A stretch of DNA of 11,948 nt from Acidobacteriaceae bacterium (GTDB lineage Bacteria > Acidobacteriota > Terriglobia > Terriglobales > Acidobacteriaceae): the NCBI GenBank assembly GCA_003154055.1, contig PMCH01000011.1, positions 3,115 to 15,062 of the forward strand, read 5' to 3'. The position numbers and the translations under genes were made by a program. Shown here piece by piece: positions 6,472 through 11,948 of this stretch. Each line of letters begins with the position of its first letter. Position 1 is the stretch's first letter. The notes under the pieces are model-generated. The model was not told where the DNA came from and made no database searches. It saw nothing but the letters and a program-made list of their open reading frames with translations.

Positions 6472-8255
6472 TTTTTTCTCTGGTTCGCGGTGTCTCGGGT
6501 CTGAGCAACGATGACTCCGCGCGCCGTTCGCCCATCGACGCGCACCGAGATCCTCTCTGTAGGGCGCACATGACGGATGAGTTCCGTTTCGTGCACAACG
6601 GGCTGCCGGTTCAGCCAATCCCAATTGATTCCAAAATGGCGCCCATGTTGCACCATGAAGTAGCTTGCCCGAAAGCTCGACAAGTTGTGAAAGAAGTGGG
6701 AACCCTGGCTCAACTCCACATTCATCTCTGGCAACGTCGCCTCGACGATCGCTCGCGCCCCAGAGATCTGGCTCCAGTCGACGGGAATGCCAAGTGATGG
6801 ATGCGAACTGCCCCAGCGGCCGAAGCCAATCAACAGGAAGGGCCGCTTCTGTTCCCGCAGTTCCCGGTTTATCGACTCCAGTTCCTGCGCGATGGCAGGC
6901 GTGTGCAACGGCGAGAATCTGTCGGGCCGCACGAAGACAATATCTTGGATGTCGTCAACGGTGCCGTTGCCCATCACCATGTCCGACGCCACCATGGCAC
7001 GCAGATCAGAAAGATCCTCGACCGTGACGTCTACCACCTGATCGGAAACCACCATGGAGCGAACCTGCAGGAATCCCAGGCGCGCCCGGGGCCGTTCACC
7101 ACGCCGCCCCTGCAACGTGATGGCAAACTCGATTTCGACCTTGGTAGCAACGCTCTTCTCCGCTGCGTTGAGCAGCGCTTTCACCAAGTCGTTCAGTGGG
7201 TACTCCTCCCGCACCAGCAGCGGAGCGAAATTCAGGATCCGCGGTCCCCGAGATCCAATTCCCGGGACCACTCGGTCGCGTTCCGGGTCGTAGGTCGAGG
7301 CGAGAAAATACAAGGCCTCGTCGGCTTCTGCATCGGCCAGATTTGCATGCACCAGGTATTCGGTCTCACTGACTGGGTCGTAAGCGGATGGCTTGCCCAT
7401 GTTGACTGCCCAAAATTCCGTTTGGGTGCCCTTCAGCAACTCTTGCACCGAAGCGAACGGGGGTGGTTTCTTCGGATATGCAGGTGAAAAAGTCCAGGCT
7501 AGGCCACCGTCCACAATCGTCTTCCCCAGCCCCAGTGCCAGCGTAACAACGCCCTCTTCAGGACGCGCCGGTTCAAACGCATAGAAGTTGTAGGAACGCG
7601 CCACGCCAGAAAGGTCAGGATAAAAGCGATCTCCTCTGCGCTGGCCGACTACTTCCTGGATAATAACCGCCATCTTCTCTTCGCCGGGCTTGGTCCCAGT
7701 AGTCCGGATGTAGTCTCGCGCCTCGCGAAAGTATGTCGACGCGTAGACGAACTTGATGGCCTCCGCCAGTCGACGAAATCGCGTGTCCGGATCGGGCTGG
7801 TTGTTAGGGATCATCTTGGTTGCATAAACGCCAGCAAACGGGCGCTCCAGTGCGTCCTCAAGCAAGCTGGAGGAGCGGATTGCGAGAGGAGTTTTGACTT
7901 GAACGATCAGCGCGCGGAGATCACCGAGCAACTCAACCGGGAGGTCGCCCTTCTGAAAAGCGTGGGCGATGCGGTCGTCTGGCATTTCCTCGAAGGGCAA
8001 CTCGGCCAGACGGTTCTGTGCGATGAATTGATCAAAACAGTCCGTCGCGATGACCGCCATCGTTGGGACGTTGATATCAACATCGGAAAAGGAGGCGGGG
8101 TCGATCTGCTCGGCAAGGAGGTCTTTGATGAACACCAATCCGCTGGCTTTGCCACCGATTGACCCGGAGCCGATCTGTGTACAGCGGAAGGTACCATCCC
8201 AGAACTTGCGGTCGAAGACCGGCAACTCCGCAACGAGAGGCTTCAGGCCGCTCAT
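6468..8255 (-). CDS. PEP/pyruvate-binding domain protein (PEP-synthase-like ATP-grasp)
   Basis: A 595-aa protein containing the ATP-binding half of PEP synthase/pyruvate phosphate dikinase: GSIGGKASGL (31-40), PLAIRSSSLLEDALERPFAG (123-142), VIIQEVVG (197-204), SGVARS (216-221), ALGLGKTIVDG (240-250) and GFLQVRS (394-400). Residues ~474-535 carry IGFGRWGSS and SQGSHFF, the block also found in the downstream protein. It lacks the catalytic-histidine swivel domain and the PEP/pyruvate barrel, so the phosphoryl acceptor is unknown. Methionine 8255 was chosen over ATG 8297 because GGGAGGTG lies just before it. The gene lies 91 bases downstream of gdhA on the same strand and ends in a four-base GTGA overlap with the 1059-aa paralog, which suggests translational coupling and possibly a joint complex. 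Confidence 0.85.
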   Translation of the reverse strand: MSGLKPLVAELPVFDRKFWDGTFRCTQIGSGSIGGKASGLVFIKDLLAEQIDPASFSDVDINVPTMAVIATDCFDQFIAQNRLAELPFEEMPDDRIAHAFQKGDLPVELLGDLRALIVQVKTPLAIRSSSLLEDALERPFAGVYATKMIPNNQPDPDTRFRRLAEAIKFVYASTYFREARDYIRTTGTKPGEEKMAVIIQEVVGQRRGDRFYPDLSGVARSYNFYAFEPARPEEGVVTLALGLGKTIVDGGLAWTFSPAYPKKPPPFASVQELLKGTQTEFWAVNMGKPSAYDPVSETEYLVHANLADAEADEALYFLASTYDPERDRVVPGIGSRGPRILNFAPLLVREEYPLNDLVKALLNAAEKSVATKVEIEFAITLQGRRGERPRARLGFLQVRSMVVSDQVVDVTVEDLSDLRAMVASDMVMGNGTVDDIQDIVFVRPDRFSPLHTPAIAQELESINRELREQKRPFLLIGFGRWGSSHPSLGIPVDWSQISGARAIVEATLPEMNVELSQGSHFFHNLSSFRASYFMVQHGRHFGINWDWLNRQPVVHETELIRHVRPTERISVRVDGRTARGVIVAQTRDTANQRKK

Positions 8256-8258
8256 CGA

Positions 8259-8266
8259 CACCTCCC
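8259..8266 (-). promoter_or_regulatory. Ribosome binding site deciding the 595-aa protein's start
   Basis: On the minus strand GGGAGGTG is followed by TCG and ATG 8255, with five bases between the GGAGG core and the start codon. The alternative upstream ATG at 8297 has no comparable site. Confidence 0.7.
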
Positions 8267-8346
8267 ACTGCATCATAGCGGATGCCGCACGTTTCAACGC
8301 GCATCGCCGGAGTGGCGCGCATCGAGCTCGGAGCTAGCGACGACCG

Positions 8347-9711
8347 TCACACCCAGCCGCGTCCGTGGCAGGCCTTAGCTACACGCCCAATTGCGATGGC
8401 GTAGGCAGCATCTCTCATATACAACTTCTCACGGCGAGCCAGATCGGAGACCGCGAAGTACGCGGATGTCATCTTCAAATCGAGCTTCCCGAGAACTTCG
8501 TCCTTCTCCCAGAAGTAGTTCATGTTGCTCTGCACCTGCTCGAAATAGCTGCAGGTCACGCCACCGGCATTCGCCAGAAAGTCGGGGATCAGCAGGATGT
8601 TGCGTTTCTGAATCTGAGCGTCGGCTTCCGGCGTGGTTGGCCCGTTGGCGCCTTCAGCGATGATGCGTACCTGGGGACTGATACGGCTGACGTTGTCGCC
8701 AGTGATCTGGTTTTCCATCGCCGCCGGGATGAGTATGTCGACATCCTGCCCAAGCCATTCCTCTCCAGGCAGTACTTCATAGCCTAGTTCCTTGGCTTTC
8801 CCTTGGTTGATCCCGCCGAAGTGGTCCGTAATCGACAATAGCTTGCTGAGATCGATTCCGTCGGGCTTGCGGTAGGTGTAGGCGCACTGGTCCGCCTGAT
8901 CCCAGCAACAGACCGCGATGACCCGCCCCCCCAACCGCTGGTAGAGTTCGATGGCGTAGTGAGCCACATTGCCAAACCCCTGGACGCTGGCCTGAGTATT
9001 CTCGGGGCGTATGCCCAATTCTTTGAGTGCCTCGCGCAATGTAATGACGACGCCATAGCCCGTGGCTTCGGTTCGGCCAAGTGAGCCACCCATGCCGACG
9101 GGCTTGCCGGTAATGAAGCCGGGGAACCGGCCACCATGGATCTTCTCAAACTCATCGAGCATCCAGAGCATGTGTTGCGCGTCGGTCATTACATCCGGGG
9201 CCGGTACATCGGTCACCGGGCCGACATCCCTTGCCACTTGGCGCACCCAGCCTCGGCAAATCTGCTCCTGCTCCCGTGCGCTAAGATTATGTGGATCGCA
9301 GATCACCCCACCCTTCGCCCCGCCGAGCGGAATATCCACCACGGCACATTTCCACGTCATCCACATGGATAGCGCGCGCACTGTGTCGATCGTCTCCTGC
9401 GGGTGGAACCGGATGCCTCCCTTGCCCGGTCCACGTGCGTCGTTGTGTTGCACGCGGAAACCGCGGAAGATCTTCACCGTGCCGTCATCCATGCGCACCG
9501 GGATGGCAAACTGGAACTCGCGCAGCGGATAGCGCAGGAGATCTTTGGTGGCCGAGTCAAGCCCCAAGTATTCGGCTACCTTGTCGAATTGGGCCTGCGC
9601 TATCTGAAATGAATTGAATGCCTTGGATGATTTCTTCGGAGGCGCAGATGGAACGACTTTCGAGACTTCCTTTTCGACTTTGATCGGTTCCGTCAGTGCG
9701 CTCTCCGGCAT
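8347..9711 (-). CDS. gdhA: Glutamate dehydrogenase (Glu/Leu/Phe/Val dehydrogenase family)
   Basis: A 454-aa cytoplasmic enzyme interconverting glutamate and 2-oxoglutarate plus ammonia with NAD(P). The substrate-binding part contains GPGKGGIRFHP (94-104), the catalytic-lysine motif PLGGAKGGV (128-136, K133) and DVPAPDVMTD (168-177). The Rossmann part contains GFGNVA (245-250), LIPAAMENQIT (327-337) and EGANGPTTPEAD (353-364), followed by NAGGV (381-385). Size and motifs fit the hexameric short GDH class; the cofactor cannot be decided safely. About 30 residues rich in Pro, Lys and Ser precede the conserved core, more than usual. ATG 9711 follows AAGGAG at six bases. It is the first gene of the leftward gdhA-PEP-binding-PEP-binding cluster. 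The related leucine, phenylalanine or valine dehydrogenases are less likely given full GDH-type motifs. Confidence 0.92.
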   Translation of the reverse strand: MPESALTEPIKVEKEVSKVVPSAPPKKSSKAFNSFQIAQAQFDKVAEYLGLDSATKDLLRYPLREFQFAIPVRMDDGTVKIFRGFRVQHNDARGPGKGGIRFHPQETIDTVRALSMWMTWKCAVVDIPLGGAKGGVICDPHNLSAREQEQICRGWVRQVARDVGPVTDVPAPDVMTDAQHMLWMLDEFEKIHGGRFPGFITGKPVGMGGSLGRTEATGYGVVITLREALKELGIRPENTQASVQGFGNVAHYAIELYQRLGGRVIAVCCWDQADQCAYTYRKPDGIDLSKLLSITDHFGGINQGKAKELGYEVLPGEEWLGQDVDILIPAAMENQITGDNVSRISPQVRIIAEGANGPTTPEADAQIQKRNILLIPDFLANAGGVTCSYFEQVQSNMNYFWEKDEVLGKLDLKMTSAYFAVSDLARREKLYMRDAAYAIAIGRVAKACHGRGWV

Positions 9712-9744
9712 GATGTTCTCCTTGTTCTTCGGCAGACTAATTCA

Positions 9745-9750
9745 ATTATC
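9745..9750 (-). promoter_or_regulatory. Candidate -10 box for gdhA
   Basis: The minus strand reads GATAAT at 9750-9745, about 33 bases before ATG 9711, which would give a leader of roughly 25-30 bases. The hexamer 17 bases upstream (GTGCGT-like) is a poor -35, so an activator or alternative sigma factor may be involved, or the site may be a chance match. Confidence 0.3.
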
Positions 9751-9751
9751 G

Positions 9752-9874
9752 CTCCGAGGATGGGCGGACGCACTGTGATCGTGCGCACATGGGGAGGTGA
9801 TGAGAGCGGAGATTACTGGATGTTCAAGCGATTGAAGGATCTCATCACGGATTGACAACAGGCTCTCGCGAAAT
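9752..9874. other. Intergenic region right of gdhA
   Basis: The only coding-like item is a 31-codon + strand frame from ATG 9760 to TGA 9853-9855 (starts MGGRTVIVRTW, ends RLKDLITD). Its GAGG touches the start codon, which is too close for a normal ribosome site. It is noted but not supported as a gene. Confidence 0.25.
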
Positions 9875-10201
9875 TCAACCTACACTATCGTCGTCATGGT
9901 TTTCCTGAAGGCGTGTCCCTCGGAACGGTCTTGCGCCGAGACTCGGCGCAACCTTGGCTCCTTCAGGTGGGCACACCAAGTTTTGGCAGTAGCCAAACCC
10001 GTACAGGGCGGAGTACGGGTAAAGCTCCAGAAAAGCATCACGGGCTTCGTTGTCTCTTTCAAGCATCTTCTCAATCTCGTAGGTTGGGGACTGCTCGCTA
10101 TCGCTTGATCCGGGCGTCATCACTGGGGCCGACGACGATGCCCATCCGGCATTGCCACATATTCCGTTTCGATGGCTGCGGTTCATAAGGCGCACGGCCA
10201 T
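9875..10201 (-). CDS. Possible short hypothetical ORF or gene remnant
   Basis: A 108-codon frame whose middle part is protein-like: SPTYEIEKMLERDNEARDAF (about residues 39-58) is followed by LELYPYS and YGFGYCQNLVCPPE. There, C-ending codons dominate for Tyr, Asn and Asp. The first 35 residues and the last 25 look random, and no ribosome binding site precedes ATG 10201 or the internal Mets. The C-terminal part is encoded across a strong palindrome (9931-9951). It may be the surviving core of a degraded gene. I recognise no family. Confidence 0.3.
   Translation of the reverse strand: MAVRLMNRSHRNGICGNAGWASSSAPVMTPGSSDSEQSPTYEIEKMLERDNEARDAFLELYPYSALYGFGYCQNLVCPPEGAKVAPSLGARPFRGTRLQENHDDDSVG
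9904..9967. repeat. Nested palindromic element
   Basis: Outer arms CCTGAAGG (9904-9911) and CCTTCAGG (9960-9967) flank a perfect 10-base-arm palindrome with a one-base centre: TTGCGCCGAG (9931-9940), A, CTCGGCGCAA (9942-9951). It resembles extragenic palindromic elements, and its inner stem shares TTGCGCC/GGCGCAA with the hairpin at 10824-10845. Confidence 0.5.
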
Positions 10202-10355
10202 CTAGTAGAGAATCTGGTACCGATCCTGTTCCCGTCCAGGACATCTGAAAATAACCCGGCGTTTCCAATGCCGGATATCCTTGACCCCAGATCGGCCCGA
10301 ACCTTTCGCACCGAATAGTGAAATTACCCTCACGACAGAACCGACTTAGTTGTCC

Positions 10356-10448
10356 GGCCTCTACAGTCATCCAAACGATTGTGACCGTTTGAATCCGCTG
10401 GACTCGATAGATCTTGTCTTGGGTCGGAATTTGCAGGACGCACGCCAT
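10356..10448 (-). pseudogene. Possible N-terminal remnant of a cation-efflux-type membrane protein
   Basis: The first ~31 codons of a 116-codon frame read MACVLQIPTQDKIYRVQRIQ and then TVTIVWMTVEA. The '(R)xQxxTIxWMxxEA' pattern resembles the start of the first transmembrane helix in cation-diffusion-facilitator-like proteins. Codon choice is coding-like only here. After A31 the frame continues with unrelated residues to a stop at 10098-10100, and neither of the other two frames continues the family. The gene appears cut after its first helix. No Shine-Dalgarno sequence is seen before ATG 10448. Family resemblance is from memory and short, hence low confidence. Confidence 0.3.
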
Positions 10449-10823
10449 GAAAAATGAGCAATCTCACTTGCCATCATGACCGCGTACCCACGCAAACAAG
10501 CTCAGGTCCGTGCGTCAGAGTTGACCCTGTCGCCTGCGAGGCACCGCAAACGACTCTCCGCCAACTTGCTCCGAGTCGAGTTGCCCATACGGAGAAACAG
10601 AACCCTTTGACGTGTAGTCGTCGTCATCTAGCGATTCCTGGTGGTGGCGTTACGCGAACGCGAACTGGTCAGACCGAGTCTGCTCTAACGCCGCCTTGGC
10701 CGTCCGCCACTGCCGCGAAGCCTACCGCTAAACATATCCCGCAACACCGGACAGACATCGGATGTGCGCCGGACAAAGCCCAAACACTCACCGGACGCCG
10801 TGTGCTTTCCGGCTGTGCGCGCG

Positions 10824-10845
10824 CCTTGCGCCGGAAGGCGCAAGG
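10824..10845. repeat. Perfect hairpin with GGAA loop
   Basis: CCTTGCGCC (10824-10832), GGAA, GGCGCAAGG (10837-10845): a 9-bp perfect GC-rich stem with a GNRA-type tetraloop, which would be very stable as RNA. There is no T-run on the + side. The stem core TTGCGCC/GGCGCAA is also the core of the palindrome at 9931-9951. Confidence 0.55.
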
Positions 10846-10933
10846 GATGGTGTCTTCCCCCCCAGATCACTCCCTCGGCCCCCATTTGTTTCTCACATTT
10901 TTCCGATGGCTGGAAGCAACACAGGAGCGGAGA

Positions 10934-11008
10934 GGGAGGTTAGTCAAGGCCGCATTCTTTGCGCCGCGTAGCGGTCGGAGCGAAGCGCAGAGCCTTGACT
11001 GGCCTCCC
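10934..11008. repeat. 75-bp imperfect inverted repeat
   Basis: Arms GGGAGG-TTA-GTCAAGGC (10934-10950) and GCCTTGAC-TGG-CCTCCC (10992-11008) pair over 14 bp with one 3x3 internal loop. Inside, TTTGCGC (10958-10964) pairs with GCGCAGA (10985-10991, one wobble) around a 20-base loop containing GCGTAGCGGTCGGAGCGAA. It could be a non-autonomous palindromic repeat (MITE/REP-like) or a structured RNA. Confidence 0.5.
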
Positions 11009-11025
11009 GCGCTCAGTACACTCGC

Positions 11026-11079
11026 CAGCGGAAAAACGGGAGACTACCCGTTCCCGTGGCCGCCGAGTTTTTCCCGCTG
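11026..11079. repeat. 54-bp inverted repeat downstream of the RHH gene
   Basis: CAGCGGAAAAAC (11026-11037) pairs with GTTTTTCCCGCTG (11067-11079) over 12 bp with a single bulged C. Within it, AACGGG (11035-11040) and CCCGTT (11047-11052) offer a competing short hairpin. It lies 52 bases past the stop of the leftward ribbon-helix-helix gene, so it may act as that gene's 3' end structure. It begins 17 bases after the 75-bp repeat. Confidence 0.45.
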
Positions 11080-11130
11080 CGTTCTCTTTCTGTCCGCCTG
11101 CCGCCGCACGGGAGGGTAGACCATCGATTC

Positions 11131-11511
11131 TCAGCGCCGCGCTTCGTGGTCTTTGAGCCGGTCCAGAGCCACACGCGCCTTCTGCTTCTTGACCAAGTCG
11201 ACGATTCCGTCGAACACCTCTGACGTCATCGCCTGCCCCTTCGCCAGCGGACCCAGCAGGTTGACCAACAGCAGCCGGCACGCCGTGATCTCCACCATCT
11301 CCGCACTGGGTCGAAGGCCCGTCTGGTCCTGTTCGATCTCGCGCAACACAAGCCCGCGGATCAGCTCCGCCTGCGTCTGCTTCCGCTTCGCCGCCAGCAC
11401 CTCCAGCTCGCGCAGCTCCGCCTCGTTCAGCTTTGTCCCCACGTGATGCACTCGGAATCGCGCCCGCTTGGCCGCCTCCGTTGCCAGGTTCTCCTCATCG
11501 AGCAGCGCCAT
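11131..11511 (-). CDS. Ribbon-helix-helix-like DNA-binding protein
   Basis: A 126-aa protein. Residues ~18-60 fit a ribbon-helix-helix fold: a short strand (RFRVHHVGTKLNE), helix one (AELRELEVLAAKR), a turn with Q45-T46-Q47, and helix two (AELIRGLVLREIEQD). This layout is common in CopG/MetJ-type repressors and in relaxosome accessory proteins of the MobC type. The C-terminal half (about 70-125) is helical with an aliphatic stretch (ITACRLLLVNLLGPLA) and may mediate oligomerisation. ATG 11511 was chosen over the longer frame from 11703 because GGGAGGAGGAG precedes it directly and the longer N-terminus crosses a strong hairpin. No nuclease or toxin partner is seen next to it. DNA binding is inferred from fold pattern; the target is unknown. 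Confidence 0.65.
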   Translation of the reverse strand: MALLDEENLATEAAKRARFRVHHVGTKLNEAELRELEVLAAKRKQTQAELIRGLVLREIEQDQTGLRPSAEMVEITACRLLLVNLLGPLAKGQAMTSEVFDGIVDLVKKQKARVALDRLKDHEARR

Positions 11512-11527
11512 CGCTCCTCCTCCCGAC

Positions 11528-11557
11528 ACCCGTGTTTTTACGCAGGTAAACACGGGT
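11528..11557 (-). promoter_or_regulatory. Hairpin/operator immediately upstream of the RHH gene
   Basis: ACCCGTGTTT (11528-11537) and AAACACGGGT (11548-11557) are perfect 10-base arms. An alternative fold pairs ACCCGTG plus TTTAC with GTAAA plus CACGGGT around a GCAG tetraloop, leaving two bulged T. The element ends about three bases before the GGGAGGAGGAG ribosome site of the RHH gene. RHH proteins often repress their own genes through palindromes, so it is a candidate operator or translational control hairpin. Confidence 0.5.
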
Positions 11558-11655
11558 TTCCTCACGGAACCCCGGAATACGCTATCTATCGGATGCCGTG
11601 ATGGTTCCCCGAGAGCACTCGCAGGTTTCCCTACAGTTCCCTCCCAGGGGTGGAG

Positions 11656-11661
11656 TGTCAA
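11656..11661 (-). promoter_or_regulatory. Weak candidate -35 box for the RHH gene
   Basis: The minus strand has TTGACA at 11661-11656. The hexamer 17 bases downstream (AACTGT, 11638-11633) is a poor -10 match. If used, the leader would be about 115 bases and include the 11528-11557 hairpin. Confidence 0.25.
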
Positions 11662-11715
11662 AATTAACCCGATGCGAAGCATCGTCCATGCACTACCGCG
11701 CAATTGAATGCGCGA

Positions 11716-11948
11716 TCATGCCTTCGATACCCGCACGGAAGCCGTCGACTCCACCCCGGCTACAAGCTTCTTGGCCGGCTGCTCCGCCGTGTCTTTCCCA
11801 TCCCTGTTCGGACCTCTACGGATACGCAATGTGGAGGTGACCTGCTTGGCCTGTGGCGTCTTCAGAAGGTCCTGAAAGTCGCGGTCCTTCGAGAAGACAT
11901 AGTTGAGGGCCTTGTCCACCACATCGTCGGCGGATGCGTGGAAAAGCG
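11716..11948 (-). CDS. Hypothetical protein, C-terminal part (cut by window edge)
   Basis: The frame is open to the right edge and stops at 11716-11718. The visible ~76 residues read LFHASADDVVDKALNYVFSK, then DRDFQDLLKTPQ, then a low-complexity basic tail rich in Lys, Ala, Val and Ser. The helical 'DDVVxKALxYVFxxDxDFQxLL' segment recalls the C-terminal end of small DNA-binding-type proteins, but no family can be named. GTG 11920-11922 is unlikely to be the true start because the upstream codons continue the helix. It lies 204 bases before the RHH gene on the same strand. Confidence 0.45.
   Translation of the reverse strand, partial: LFHASADDVVDKALNYVFSKDRDFQDLLKTPQAKQVTSTLRIRRGPNRDGKDTAEQPAKKLVAGVESTASVRVSKA

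Larger units (their letters stand above)
10449..11130. other. Gene-free region rich in palindromes
   Basis: About 680 bases without a supported gene. Long + frames exist but have random, Arg/Pro/Ser-rich composition typical of GC-rich non-coding DNA. The content worth recording is three strong inverted repeats (10824-10845, 10934-11008 and 11026-11079), listed separately. Confidence 0.5.

Noticed and set aside
6472..6624. N-terminal extension of the 1059-aa protein from ATG 6624
   Set aside because: It would overlap the upstream gene by 157 bases and adds Arg/Cys-rich residues that look like an out-of-frame reading; GTG 6471 overlaps the stop neatly.
6801..7487. 228-codon + strand ORF
   Set aside because: Antisense shadow of the 595-aa PEP-binding gene.
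9852..9886. TTGACA (9852-9857) with TACACT (9881-9886) as a + strand promoter
   Set aside because: The spacing is 23 bases, outside the 16-18 range, and no supported + strand gene follows.
10454..11119. 221-codon + strand ORF
   Set aside because: Composition is random (Arg, Pro, Ser, Thr rich), there is no ribosome site, and it runs through three strong palindromes that would constrain any coding sequence.
11512..11703. N-terminal extension of the RHH protein from ATG 11703
   Set aside because: The extension crosses the strong hairpin and lacks a ribosome site, whereas ATG 11511 has GGGAGGAGGAG.
1..11948. tRNA, rRNA or CRISPR array
   Set aside because: No T-loop GGTTCGAATCC-type signature, no rRNA stretch and no regularly spaced direct repeats were seen on either strand; this was reading by eye, not a covariance-model search.

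Overview
The window looks like a chromosomal segment of a free-living, mesophilic, mid-GC bacterium, most likely an Acidobacteriota member (Koribacter/Terriglobia-like). This is inferred from the flavour of the small conserved hypothetical proteins, the glutamate dehydrogenase type, the Crp-like protein and the paired PEP/pyruvate-binding proteins. No rRNA, tRNA, CRISPR array or transposase gene was found, so the taxonomy is an inference.

Left part (1-2430, mostly + strand) is a gene-poor, eroded region. It begins with the 3' end of a BON-domain protein and a small zinc-ribbon protein that may be translated from a leaderless mRNA. Next is a Crp/Fnr-type regulator that loses its DNA-binding half at about 1096 and runs out of frame into the last ~50 codons of an NhaR-like LysR regulator. 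Then come a possibly frameshifted exported protein, a 66-aa helical hypothetical protein preceded by an overlapping 18-codon ORF with a strong ribosome binding site, and a 45-aa exported mini-protein.

Central part (2433-9711) is compact and well conserved. A metallophosphoesterase on + ends one base from the end of a leftward cluster of three genes. In transcription order these are gdhA (glutamate dehydrogenase), a 595-aa PEP/pyruvate-binding protein, and a 1059-aa relative with a GAF-like N-terminus and a C-terminal nucleotidyltransferase domain. The last two overlap by four bases. Both keep the ATP-binding half of PEP synthase/pyruvate phosphate dikinase, but I see neither the phosphohistidine swivel domain nor the PEP/pyruvate barrel. 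Both instead carry the same GRWGS...HFF block. This cluster is the most interesting part of the window: it looks like a sensor/ATP-grasp/nucleotidyltransferase module joined to the glutamate node, with unknown chemistry.

Right part (9712-11948) holds about 1.4 kb without a confident gene. It contains gene relics (a possible N-terminus of a cation-efflux-type membrane protein and a short coding-like stretch) and several strong palindromes, two sharing a TTGCGCC/GGCGCAA stem. It ends with a leftward ribbon-helix-helix-like protein, whose ribosome binding site is directly preceded by a strong hairpin, and the 3' part of another unknown gene cut by the window edge.
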